Source: Apilactobacillus apinorum
Lineage (GTDB): Bacteria > Bacillota > Bacilli > Lactobacillales > Lactobacillaceae
Assembly: GCF_001281175.1 (NCBI RefSeq)
Contig: NZ_KQ440396.1
Coordinates: 186,001 to 250,000 of the forward strand
DNA: 64,000 bases
Direction of reading: 5' to 3'
Part shown: positions 9,601-17,001 of the stretch, in pieces
Layout: every line of letters starts with the position of its first letter
Position numbering within the stretch: the stretch's first letter is position 1
The notes under the pieces: generated by a model
What the model was told of the DNA's origin: nothing
Database searches by the model: none
What the model saw: only the letters and a program-made list of their open reading frames with translations
Translations under genes and position numbers: made by a program

Positions 9601-10005
9601 AAACAAAGTCATCCATTCTCCATAATCAGGAATAATTACGACTGTATGGGATAAGTATGGATAAATATTATCTAGTTCAATTGTTTCTGATTCGTTTGTC
9701 ATTATCTTCGTTGATATTTTCATTAAGTTTTTGTATCCCTCGTTATCTTTAGCGAGCAATACCAATTGATTTCTACTATCACTTGTAGTGATAGCTTCTA
9801 AATCAATTGTTAGTCCGATAATGGGATGAATATCTTCTTTTATACATGTGTCATAAAACTCAATGGCACCATACATATTATTTTCATCAGTTAACGCTAA
9901 TGATTTATATCCTCGTTGTTTTGCTGTTGAAATTAATTCATCTATTGAAATTGTACTGTTCAATAAACTATATGAACTCATTAAGTTAAGCGGTGTATAA
10001 TCCAT
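6637..10005 (-). CDS. dnaE: DNA polymerase III alpha subunit, DnaE type
   Basis: 1122 residues. Order: PHP domain (1 to about 220), polymerase palm with PDIDLDIPD at 391-399 (Asp394 and Asp396 as catalytic metal ligands) and KMDFLGLRNL for the third acid, then fingers, tandem HhH (about 800-880) and an OB-fold (about 970-1060). No 3'-5' exonuclease domain is present, so it is DnaE and not PolC. In Firmicutes with both polymerases DnaE extends primers, mainly on the lagging strand. The PHP segment reads TPLNLMSSYSLL, without the HxH metal motif, so that domain is probably catalytically dead. The extreme C-terminus is divergent. Confidence 0.96.
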   Translation of the reverse strand: MDYTPLNLMSSYSLLNSTISIDELISTAKQRGYKSLALTDENNMYGAIEFYDTCIKEDIHPIIGLTIDLEAITTSDSRNQLVLLAKDNEGYKNLMKISTKIMTNESETIELDNIYPYLSHTVVIIPDYGEWMTLFNNGDLDTLEDTIQKISDHKDDQSVFMGLSEDNIDNVEYRNFLTNISTSLNIQSVASSKVQLINQDDYFALQVMKKIDQNEKFPNPLNASHEKTNKWLDHRYEVIKRYIDAGLEELVLNNQKIADSTNVVINKKQPVLPHYVNDLGLSSKEFLKKLCVQGLRQRVAKLKIDKNNWQTYIDRLGYELSVIDKMGFNDYFLIVWDVINYAHSQNIMTGPGRGSAAGSLVSFCLFITDVDPIQYDLLFERFLNEERRQMPDIDLDIPDNKRDVVLNYVHDKYGDEHVSQIVTFDTMSAKQVIRDIGRTFGLSRVQQSDWSRAIPSNQLRIKLSTAYKESQRLQNLVNDNPLNKLMFDTAIKLEGRPRHSGTHAAGVILSDTPIVETSPLKSGNEELLLTQYSKDYVEQIGLLKMDFLGLRNLSILAEVVSLVQQNVDSDFDIEKIDLTDAKTLKLFQDGDTNGVFQFESTGIKRVLKAMHPDNFGQISAVNALYRPGPMQNIDSFIRRKEGKEPVDRFDPNLDSILLPTYGIIVYQEQVMQVASVMGGFTLGEADNLRRAMSKKKKSTMDALKNKFVSGAINKGYSEPLAIQTFDYIEKFAGYGFNKSHAVAYSKMAFELAYLKTNYSLQFFVAVLNSVLNNNDKTNTYVVEAKKRDILVEHPNINKSEAYFSESDGKILFGLSAVKGLRKDFIQTIIEERNLNGEYKGLEEFIYRMPKKFRNVDLLKSLAYVGAFDDFGYNRAELSDSIEEFISSINLSGASQELFSTLKPKIKHRDDMTLQEKLSLEMEYTGVYLSGHPVEDYDVLKQEMNITTSDQMINKDENINTLIYVENVKEIRTKKGEQMAFINGTDMVGNISVTVFPTSFKKFANLLKRGIVLLVTGKTDFRNNEVQVIANQILPAANVKSALNKKKQLKKWYLKIDESHNDKQTSIKLYEIMQANHGDNKVIIYNANNNSKKELASKYSMNGSKELYSKLIQLLGNGNVIYK

Positions 10006-10029
10006 TAAATCATCCCTTTCATTAAACCA

Positions 10030-10038
10030 ATTATAACA
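10030..10038 (-). promoter_or_regulatory. Extended -10 promoter of dnaE
   Basis: Minus-strand TGTTATAAT, a consensus extended -10, lies about 25 nt upstream of the dnaE ATG; no convincing -35. Confidence 0.55.
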
Positions 10039-10088
10039 AAAATAATCATTAACTGAATTATTTATAACTGTTTTTTCAATCTTAACTG

Positions 10089-10097
10089 TGGTAAAAT
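10089..10097 (+). promoter_or_regulatory. Extended -10 promoter of the DUF2929 gene
   Basis: TGGTAAAAT (TGn plus TAAAAT) lies 26 nt before the chosen start and diverges from the dnaE promoter. Confidence 0.5.
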
Positions 10098-10122
10098 TTC
10101 TATGAAATGTGAGGTGGATATG

Positions 10123-10311
10123 ATGAAATTCATTATTTCAAATCTATTGGTGATCTTTTGGGCATTTATTTTCGGTGAAATCATTGGATACATTGCTAGC
10201 CAATTAACTCAGCTAACATATAACACAACTGAAATTGGTATCGTTTCTGCAGTGGTTGTTGTAATTACAGTCAACTGTGTATCACTAATTTCAAAACATT
10301 CAGTTAAATAA
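10123..10311 (+). CDS. DUF2929 (YjzD-like) small membrane protein
   Basis: 62 residues with two hydrophobic helices (about 2-24 and 38-55), ending in a short basic tail. The sequence FWAFIFGEIIGYIASQLT followed by YNTTEIG matches the DUF2929 family found beside dnaE in many lactobacilli. Function unknown. An in-frame ATG lies 21 nt upstream, but GAGGTG sits between it and the ATG pair at 10120/10123 and gives 6-nt spacing to 10123. It is one of only three plus-strand genes and ends in a bidirectional terminator. Confidence 0.75.
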   Translation: MKFIISNLLVIFWAFIFGEIIGYIASQLTQLTYNTTEIGIVSAVVVVITVNCVSLISKHSVK

Positions 10312-10312
10312 C

Positions 10313-10341
10313 AAAAGCTCAAGTAAATTACTTGAGCTTTT
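10313..10341. terminator. Bidirectional terminator between the DUF2929 gene and clpB
   Basis: AAAAGCTCAAGTAA and its exact complement are separated by a single A: a 14-bp perfect inverted repeat with A and T runs on both sides, serving the two convergent genes. Confidence 0.92.
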
Positions 10342-10346
10342 TTATT

Positions 10347-12929
10347 TTATTCAAATGTTAATTTATCATCATTTAATCCAATATTGATTGTATCTTTAGG
10401 TTTAATATCACCTGAGATTAATAATCTAGCTAACGGAGTTTCTACGTTTCTAGTAACAAATCTTTGTAATGGACGACCACCGTATTGTGGATCATATCCG
10501 TTATCTGTGATCCAATCTATTGCATCATCAGAAATCTTAACTTTAATTTGCTTATCGTTTAATCTATTGCCTAATTTTTGAATTAATTGCTTAACTATTT
10601 CTCTTACATCTGATTTTGATAATGGTTTAAAGGTGATAATTTCGTCAATTCGGTTTAAGAATTCTGGTTTGAAACTCTTCTTCAACAATTCTGAAACTTG
10701 CTTTCTCGCTTTTTCAGAAATGTTTCCATCTTTATTTAAACCATCTAATAAGATGTCAGAACCTAAATTAGAAGTCATTATTAACAAGGTGTTTTTAAAA
10801 TCTACAGTATGCCCTTGTCCATCGGTTAAACGACCATCGTCTAACACTTGCAATAAGACATTAAATACATCTGGATGTGCTTTTTCAATTTCATCAAATA
10901 ATACGATTGTATATGGATCTCTTCTAACTGCTTCAGTTAACTGTCCACCTTCTTCATATCCTACATATCCAGGAGCAGCACCAACTAATCTAGATACTGA
11001 TTCCTTTTCCATATATTCAGACATATCAATTCTTACCATATGTTCTTCTGAATCAAATAAGTTTTCAGCTAATGACTTGGCTAATTCTGTCTTACCAACA
11101 CCTGTTGGACCCAAGAATAAGAATGAACCCAATGGTTTACTTGGGTCTTGTAAACCTGCTCTTGAACGAAGAACTGCATCAGCAACTGATTCAACTGCTT
11201 CATCTTGTCCAATCACTCTCTTATGAAGATTGTCATCCAAGTGAAGTAGTTTTTCTTTTTCGCCTTCCATTAAACGGGATACTGGGATTCTAGTTTCTCG
11301 ACTTAAAACTTCAGCAATTCCATCTTCGGTAACTGACTCACTCACTAACCAATCGTCATCATGGTCTTGGTTTTCCATCTTAGCTAATTCTTTCTCTAAT
11401 TCTGGAATTGTACCATGTTGTAAAACAGCTACTTTATCTAAGTCATAATTACTTTCAGCTTGTTGTAATTCGTTTTTAGCTTGGTCTAATTCGGCTTTTT
11501 TATCGCTAATCGCTTTGATTGAAGTTTTTTCTTGTTGCCATCTAGAATTTAATTTATTAACTGTTTCTTTCAAGTTAGCTAATTCTGGTTCTAGCTTAGC
11601 TAATCGTTGTTTAGATTCATCATCGTCTTCCTTCTTTAATGATGCTTCTTCCACTTCAGCACGCATTAATTTACGGTTGGCTTGATCTAATTCGGTCGGA
11701 TTAGAATTCATTTCTACCTCAATTGTTGATGATGCTTCATCAACTAAATCAATTGCCTTATCTGGTAAAAATCTTTCTGGAATATATCTATCAGCTAACT
11801 TAGCGGCTGCAACTAAAGCATTATCATGAATTCTTACCCCATGATGAATTTCCAAACGTTCTTTGATTCCACGTAAAATCGTGATTGTATCGTCGACAGA
11901 AGGTTCTTCAACATTTACTTTTTGGAATCTTCTTTCCAATGCTTTATCCTTTTGCATGTACTTACGGTATTCATCTACAGTGGTAGCACCAATTAGATGA
12001 AGTTCCCCTCTAGCTAACATTGGCTTTAAGATGTTACCAGCATCCATACTTCCTTCTGTCTTACCAGCACCAACGATATTGTGAATTTCATCAATGAACA
12101 TAATAACTTGTCCATCAGACTTTTTAACAGCTTTTAAAACGGCTTTTAGTCTTTCTTCAAATTCACCACGATATTTAGCCCCAGCAATTAGTGAACTCAT
12201 ATCTAATTCAAATAATGACTTATTTTTTAGATTTTCAGGAACATCATTCACGGCAATTCTTTTCGCTAAACCTTCAACAATCGCAGTCTTACCTACACCA
12301 GGATCACCAATTAAGACAGGATTATTTTTGGTCATTCTAGAAAGAATTCTAATAACGTCAATTATTTCTTCATCCCTACCAATAATTGGTCCAAGTTTAC
12401 CAGCACGAGCTTCAGCAACTAAATCCACTCCGTACTTCTTTAAAGCTTGAAAATTATCTTCTTGATTATTTGAAGTCACCTTTTCTCCTCCTCTAATTTT
12501 ATCAATTGTCTTTTCAACGATTTCTTTTGAAACATGCTTTTCTTTTAAATAATCAACTAATTTATTTCCACTAGTATCCATTAATGCTAATACTAAAGTA
12601 TCAACAGCAATATACTGATCACCCAACTTGTCCTTTTCTTTTTGAGCAAATTGGATTAATGACAACATGCTAGAAGAAATATTTTGTCCATAGTTAACAT
12701 TACTTCCTTCAACGATAGATATCTCGTCTAGTTCTTTATCTAATTCTTGTTCTAAATCATCAATATCCAATCCAACTTCTGAGAAAATTTGTCTTGCTAA
12801 TTCTCCTGGTTGAACTAACACTTTAAATAAGTGTGATATTGTTATTTCTTGATGTTTTCTATTAACTGCCACCTTTTGCGCTTCTGAAAACGATTGGGTA
12901 ACAGCTTCGGTTAATTCTTCTGGATTCAT
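10347..12929 (-). CDS. clpB: ClpB disaggregase (Hsp100)
   Basis: 860 residues. N-terminal Clp repeat domain (1-145), first AAA+ module with Walker A GDPGVGKT at 208-215 and Walker B VIMFIDE at 275-281, coiled-coil M domain (about 405-525) that separates ClpB from ClpA/C, and second AAA+ with GPTGVGKT at 607-614. It lacks the IGF/IGL loop used to dock ClpP. It works with DnaK/DnaJ/GrpE, encoded 40 kb away in this window, to rescue aggregated proteins. Start ATG with AGGTGA upstream. A CtsR box and a good promoter precede it, so it is likely in the CtsR regulon and not the HrcA one. Confidence 0.97.
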   Translation of the reverse strand: MNPEELTEAVTQSFSEAQKVAVNRKHQEITISHLFKVLVQPGELARQIFSEVGLDIDDLEQELDKELDEISIVEGSNVNYGQNISSSMLSLIQFAQKEKDKLGDQYIAVDTLVLALMDTSGNKLVDYLKEKHVSKEIVEKTIDKIRGGEKVTSNNQEDNFQALKKYGVDLVAEARAGKLGPIIGRDEEIIDVIRILSRMTKNNPVLIGDPGVGKTAIVEGLAKRIAVNDVPENLKNKSLFELDMSSLIAGAKYRGEFEERLKAVLKAVKKSDGQVIMFIDEIHNIVGAGKTEGSMDAGNILKPMLARGELHLIGATTVDEYRKYMQKDKALERRFQKVNVEEPSVDDTITILRGIKERLEIHHGVRIHDNALVAAAKLADRYIPERFLPDKAIDLVDEASSTIEVEMNSNPTELDQANRKLMRAEVEEASLKKEDDDESKQRLAKLEPELANLKETVNKLNSRWQQEKTSIKAISDKKAELDQAKNELQQAESNYDLDKVAVLQHGTIPELEKELAKMENQDHDDDWLVSESVTEDGIAEVLSRETRIPVSRLMEGEKEKLLHLDDNLHKRVIGQDEAVESVADAVLRSRAGLQDPSKPLGSFLFLGPTGVGKTELAKSLAENLFDSEEHMVRIDMSEYMEKESVSRLVGAAPGYVGYEEGGQLTEAVRRDPYTIVLFDEIEKAHPDVFNVLLQVLDDGRLTDGQGHTVDFKNTLLIMTSNLGSDILLDGLNKDGNISEKARKQVSELLKKSFKPEFLNRIDEIITFKPLSKSDVREIVKQLIQKLGNRLNDKQIKVKISDDAIDWITDNGYDPQYGGRPLQRFVTRNVETPLARLLISGDIKPKDTINIGLNDDKLTFE

Positions 12930-12946
12930 TTTTTCACCTGCTTAAT

Positions 12947-12980
12947 AAAAAAATACCTATGAGAATACTTCTCATAGGTA
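12947..12980 (-). terminator. Terminator of pepT, abutting the clpB promoter
   Basis: Minus strand: TACCTATGAGAA, GTA loop, TTCTCATAGGTA, then seven T. The 12-bp stem is perfect. Its upstream arm starts 2 bp after the clpB -10, so the clpB start site probably lies inside the stem. Confidence 0.9.
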
Positions 12981-12981
12981 A

Positions 12982-13009
12982 ATTTTACCAAAAGGTCTTT
13001 TATTTTCAA
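12982..13009 (-). promoter_or_regulatory. Promoter of clpB
   Basis: Minus strand TTGAAA (13009-13004), 16-nt spacer, TAAAAT (12987-12982). The -10 overlaps the 13-nt palindrome GGTAAATTTTACC (12977-12989). Confidence 0.8.
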
Positions 13010-13013
13010 ATAA

Positions 13014-13030
13014 TTTGACCTTTATTGACT
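13014..13030 (-). promoter_or_regulatory. CtsR operator
   Basis: Minus strand AGTCAAT-AAA-GGTCAAA: two heptads in direct repeat with a 3-nt NAN spacer, 16 of 17 positions matching the CtsR consensus RGTCAAANANRGTCAAA. It lies just upstream of the clpB -35 and 1 bp beyond the pepT stop codon. Confidence 0.85.
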
Positions 13031-13031
13031 A

Positions 13032-14267
13032 TTATTTTTCAACATTTAAATTTGCGATAGCAATAATAACATCACAGGCTTTTTCCATAGTTTCAACAGA
13101 AACATATTCAAAACGTCCGTGCATATTTTCACCACCCGCAAATAAGTTAGGTGTTGGTAATCCCTTAAATGAAATTGTTGATCCATCTGTACCACCACGA
13201 ACTGGGAAGATATCAGGAGTAACATCAACACTATTCATTGCTTCTTTTGCTAAATCAACAACTTCCATGTTCTTTTCGATTACTTCAGCCATGTTGTAAT
13301 ATTGATCTTTTACGGTTACTTTGACTCTTTCTTCGCCGAATGACTTGTTCATTTCTTCAGCGATTTTAGCAAAGTATTGTTTTCTAGCTTCAAATCTATC
13401 TCTATCATGGTCTCTGATAATGTATGAAAGTTTAGTAAAGTCGGCTGTTCCATTCATTTCAATTAAGAAATAGAATCCTTCTTTACCGTCGGTGTATTCA
13501 GGTCTTTCGTATGCTGGTAATTTAGCATTGAAATCCATCCCTAAAATAGCTGCGTTCACCATTACATTCTTAGCTTCACCTGGGTGAACATCAGTCCCTT
13601 TAATTTCAACAGTTGCTGATGCAGCATTGAATGTTTCATATTGTAATTGGCCCTTAGCTCCACCATCAACAGTGTACGCCATGTCAGCACCAAAATCTTT
13701 AACATCAAATTTAAGTGAACCTGTTCCGATTTCTTCATCGGGACCAAATCCAACTTCAATTTCACCATGTTTAATTTCTGGATGATCAATTAGGTACTTC
13801 ATTGAAGATACAATTTCAGCAACCCCTGCTTTGTCATCCGCACCCAACAAAGTATTACCGTCTGTTGTAATTAAAGTATTGCCTTCATATTTATGTAAGC
13901 TTTCAAAAACGTTAGGATCTAGGTTATATTCACCATTACCTAACGCGATGTTTGATTTTCCATCATAGTTTTCAACAAATTGAGGATTTACATTTTCTGA
14001 ATTGAAATCTGCTGTATCAATATGTGAAATAAATCCAATCTTTTTTACATCTTCATCAACATTAGATGGTAATGTTGCAAATACATATGCACTTTCTTCG
14101 TTAGTTCTAACGTTTTCTAGTCCAATTTCCTTTAATTCATCTTTTAATTTATTTAAAAAATCAATTTGGCGACTAGATGATGGAATCGTGGCACTACTTT
14201 CATCCGATCTGGTATTTTGTTTAACATAATTTATAAAACGTGGTACTAAATCTTCGTACTTAGACAT
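13032..14267 (-). CDS. pepT: Peptidase T (aminotripeptidase)
   Basis: 411 residues from MSKYEDLVPRF, the usual PepT beginning; a GTG four codons upstream is open but overlaps the AGGAG box, so the ATG is preferred. M20/M28 dinuclear zinc peptidase motifs are visible: FISHIDTADF, LLGADDKAG, GFGPDEEIGTGS and VRGGTDGS. It removes N-terminal residues from tripeptides in the cytoplasm, supporting amino-acid supply from imported peptides. It follows the Nif3 gene by 15 nt and ends in a strong terminator. Confidence 0.95.
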   Translation of the reverse strand: MSKYEDLVPRFINYVKQNTRSDESSATIPSSSRQIDFLNKLKDELKEIGLENVRTNEESAYVFATLPSNVDEDVKKIGFISHIDTADFNSENVNPQFVENYDGKSNIALGNGEYNLDPNVFESLHKYEGNTLITTDGNTLLGADDKAGVAEIVSSMKYLIDHPEIKHGEIEVGFGPDEEIGTGSLKFDVKDFGADMAYTVDGGAKGQLQYETFNAASATVEIKGTDVHPGEAKNVMVNAAILGMDFNAKLPAYERPEYTDGKEGFYFLIEMNGTADFTKLSYIIRDHDRDRFEARKQYFAKIAEEMNKSFGEERVKVTVKDQYYNMAEVIEKNMEVVDLAKEAMNSVDVTPDIFPVRGGTDGSTISFKGLPTPNLFAGGENMHGRFEYVSVETMEKACDVIIAIANLNVEK

Positions 14268-14282
14268 AATAATGTACACTCC

Positions 14283-15086
14283 TTAAATAAATTGATATGG
14301 ATCAGTGTTTATATTAGATTCTATCACATCTATTGGCCAATCAAACTCTTTTGACCACTCTTTGAACATTTCGCATAAATATGGTTTACAAATGCTTTCA
14401 ATATGATGACCAGGATCTACTACTGACATGTTATCTGCAATCATATCATGTCCAACATGATAATACACATCTCCAGTTACATAAACATCTGCTCCTTTTT
14501 CTTGTGCGATAGAATAAAACTTTCCTCCATCGCCACCTAAAACAGCTACTCTTTTTACTTTATGATCATCTTGATGACTAATTAATCTTAATCCATCAAC
14601 GTTGAAAAATTCTTTACACTTTTGGGCAAATTCATAGACTGTGGTTTCTTCCTTTAAATCTCCAATTCTACCCATAAAATACTCGTTATCATTATAAATT
14701 CCTTGGCTGACTAAACCTTCAACGTTTCTTAAATCCATTGCTTCAGCTAACCAGTCATTCATTCCACCTTCAGCATTATCCAAATTAGTATGAGCTGAAT
14801 AAACTAAAATATCATTTTTAATTAATTTAGCATACATTGCATTTTGGGGAATTGATAAATCCATGTTTTTAACAGGTCTAAACATAGCTGGATGATGTGA
14901 AAAAATCATATCACAATTATTTGCAATTGCTTCGTCTACCACTTCAGGTCTAACATCCAAAGTCACTAAAACCTTATGAATATCCTGATTGACATCACCG
15001 ATTTGTAACCCGATTGGATCATGGTCAACCGCAATACTCTTAGGAGCGAATTTTTCAAATTGTTCAATCAATTTACTAGCGTTCAT
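14283..15086 (-). CDS. Nif3-like dinuclear metal-centre protein
   Basis: 267 residues. Nif3/YqfO family: metal-ligand segments FSHHPAMF near 64, VYSAHTNLDNAEGG near 100 and the C-terminal VDPGHHIES; it lacks the central CutA-like insert of the longer Bacillus protein. These proteins form metal-binding hexamers and are often mis-annotated as GTP cyclohydrolase I type 2; the true substrate is not known. It directly follows trmK (2 nt gap), the conserved Firmicute pair. Confidence 0.9.
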   Translation of the reverse strand: MNASKLIEQFEKFAPKSIAVDHDPIGLQIGDVNQDIHKVLVTLDVRPEVVDEAIANNCDMIFSHHPAMFRPVKNMDLSIPQNAMYAKLIKNDILVYSAHTNLDNAEGGMNDWLAEAMDLRNVEGLVSQGIYNDNEYFMGRIGDLKEETTVYEFAQKCKEFFNVDGLRLISHQDDHKVKRVAVLGGDGGKFYSIAQEKGADVYVTGDVYYHVGHDMIADNMSVVDPGHHIESICKPYLCEMFKEWSKEFDWPIDVIESNINTDPYQFI

Positions 15087-15088
15087 AT

Positions 15089-15784
15089 TTATAACACCTC
15101 TTTAATTGAGTTAATGTCATCCTTCATTTTTTGAATTTTTTCAATTGGTTTCTCTTTTTTGGCTTGATTCATTTGATCAATTACCATTTCAATACGGTTA
15201 ATTTCATTTTGCCACTTTTCAACAAAAACTTCAGAATGTTGTTTTAATAAGAATGGACCAAATTGCAATTCTTGTTCTGAATATTTCACATCATGATTTA
15301 CTTTTTCAGCAACAATTATTTCATAAGTATGACCATCTTCTCTTAAAATGGTTTCATCTTTGATTTCATAATGATTATTCATTAACCATGTTCTTAAACG
15401 ATTTTCTCCAACATTAGGTTGTAGCACCAATACTTCATTACCGTTAAGATGGTTTTTCCCATTATCAAGAATTTGACGAATCAATGTTCCACCCATTCCT
15501 GCAATGGTAACACAATTTATATTATCTTCTTTATTGATTGATAAAAGTCCGTCGGCTAATCTAGTATCAATTTTATCTGAAAGTCCTTCTGACAAAATTT
15601 CTTGCTTGGCATTTTCAAGCGGACCTTTGGCTACCTCACTAGCGATACCGAATTCGATTTGATTTTGTTTCATCAAATACACTGGTAAATAGGCATGATC
15701 AGAACCAATATCAGCTACCCTACTATTTTTTGGAACAAAATCAGCTACAGTTTTTAGTCTTTGTGATAAATTATTTGCGTCCAT
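15089..15784 (-). CDS. trmK: tRNA (adenine(22)-N(1))-methyltransferase
   Basis: 231 residues. Rossmann methyltransferase with SAM motif VADIGSDHAYLPVYLM (about 24-39), SEVAKGPLENA, and the TrmK-specific TIAGMGGTLIRQIL and LQPNVGENRLRTWL. The C-terminal part is a helical coiled coil. TrmK methylates A22 in the tRNA D-loop. AAAGGTG precedes the ATG. It heads a likely trmK-nif3-pepT operon downstream of the rpoD terminator. Confidence 0.93.
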   Translation of the reverse strand: MDANNLSQRLKTVADFVPKNSRVADIGSDHAYLPVYLMKQNQIEFGIASEVAKGPLENAKQEILSEGLSDKIDTRLADGLLSINKEDNINCVTIAGMGGTLIRQILDNGKNHLNGNEVLVLQPNVGENRLRTWLMNNHYEIKDETILREDGHTYEIIVAEKVNHDVKYSEQELQFGPFLLKQHSEVFVEKWQNEINRIEMVIDQMNQAKKEKPIEKIQKMKDDINSIKEVL

Positions 15785-15801
15785 AAAAGCACCTTTTCTA
15801 C

Positions 15802-15821
15802 TAATATAATTAATTATATTA
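15802..15821. other. 20-bp A/T-only palindrome upstream of trmK
   Basis: A perfect 20-bp inverted repeat built on TAATATAATT lies between the rpoD terminator and trmK, next to TATAAT-like sequence on the minus strand. It may be only a compositional accident in AT-rich DNA. Confidence 0.3.
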
Positions 15822-15838
15822 TAACTGGAATTATAAAT

Positions 15839-15867
15839 AAAAAACAGATAGCATCGCTATCTGTTTT
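15839..15867 (-). terminator. Terminator of rpoD
   Basis: AAAACAGATAGC, 3-nt loop, GCTATCTGTTTT (12 bp perfect), with T runs, 4 bp beyond the rpoD stop. Confidence 0.93.
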
Positions 15868-15871
15868 TTGA

Positions 15872-16984
15872 TTATTCAAGAAAATCTTTTAATTGTTTAC
15901 TTCTAGATGGGTGGCGCAACTTTCTTAGTGCTTTAGCTTCGATTTGTCTAATTCTTTCACGAGTAACGCCAAACACCTTACCTACTTCTTCAAGTGTTCT
16001 AGTACGGCCATCATCTAATCCAAAACGTAATCTAAGAACATTTTCTTCTCTGTCAGTTAATGTATCTAATACGCCTTCTAGTTGTTCTTTAAGCAATTCA
16101 TATGCAGCGTGGTCAGCTGGACTAGTTGCATCTTGGTCTTCAATAAAGTCACCTAAATGTGAATCATCTTCTTCACCAATTGGTGTTTCCAAAGAAACTG
16201 GTTCTTGAGAAATCTTCAAGATACTTCTTACCTTTTGAGTTGGCATATCCATTTCGGCACCAATTTCTTCAGGTGTAGGTTCACGACCTAAATCTTGAAG
16301 TAATTGACGTTGAATACGAATTAACTTGTTAATTGTTTCAACCATGTGGACTGGAATTCTGATTGTTCTTGCTTGATCGGCAATTGCACGAGTAATTGCT
16401 TGTCTAATCCACCAAGTTGCATAAGTTGAGAACTTGAATCCTTTACGGTAATCAAACTTTTCTACCGCTTTCATTAATCCCATATTACCTTCTTGAATTA
16501 AATCTAGGAATTGCATCCCTCTTCCTACATAACGCTTAGCAATAGAAACTACCAATCTAAGGTTGGCTTCAGCTAATTCTTGCTTAGCTTCTTCGTCGCC
16601 TTCTTCAATTCTAAGTGCTAAGTTAACTTCTTGTTCGGCGGTTAAAAGAGGTACACGACCAATTTCCTTAAGATACATTCTAACAGGGTCATTAATCTTT
16701 ACACCTGTAGGAGCAGATGCTGTATTTTTTAGTTCAGTTTGAGTAACTTTCTTTGCAGCTTCAAGTGCTCTTGGATCTGGTTCACCATTTTCATCAACGA
16801 CACTAATACCAGCATCTTCGATTTTTTCTAATAACTCATACATATCAGTCTTAGATAATTTAAAAGGAACTGCAATTGTGTCATTAACATCATCATATGT
16901 TACATGACCAACCTTTTTTTGCTTTTTGATTAAAGCATCAGTTGATTCCTTTAGTTCTTTTTTGGTTAATTTCTTTTCAGCCAT
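15872..16984 (-). CDS. rpoD: Primary sigma factor (sigma A / RpoD)
   Basis: 370 residues. A short region 1.1 (1 to about 85) is followed by region 1.2 ([16 protein letters not shown]), the 2.x block ([39 protein letters not shown] and [14 protein letters not shown] in pieces), region 3 and region 4.2 ([37 protein letters not shown]). It is the housekeeping sigma factor, in keeping with the TTGACA/TATAAT-type and extended -10 promoters in this window. It follows dnaG by 17 nt, the standard macromolecular-synthesis operon. Confidence 0.97.
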   Translation of the reverse strand: MAEKKLTKKELKESTDALIKKQKKVGHVTYDDVNDTIAVPFKLSKTDMYELLEKIEDAGISVVDENGEPDPRALEAAKKVTQTELKNTASAPTGVKINDPVRMYLKEIGRVPLLTAEQEVNLALRIEEGDEEAKQELAEANLRLVVSIAKRYVGRGMQFLDLIQEGNMGLMKAVEKFDYRKGFKFSTYATWWIRQAITRAIADQARTIRIPVHMVETINKLIRIQRQLLQDLGREPTPEEIGAEMDMPTQKVRSILKISQEPVSLETPIGEEDDSHLGDFIEDQDATSPADHAAYELLKEQLEGVLDTLTDREENVLRLRFGLDDGRTRTLEEVGKVFGVTRERIRQIEAKALRKLRHPSRSKQLKDFLE

Positions 16985-17001
16985 TTATATGCCTCCTATG
17001 A

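Noticed and set aside
10633-11226. Long plus-strand frame (197 codons) opposite clpB
   Set aside because: Antisense shadow of the highly conserved AAA2 region; no RBS, no promoter, Ser/Asn-rich nonsense product.
14283-15086. GTP cyclohydrolase I for folate synthesis
   Set aside because: The sequence is Nif3 family; the cyclohydrolase label is a common mis-annotation and no folate genes adjoin.
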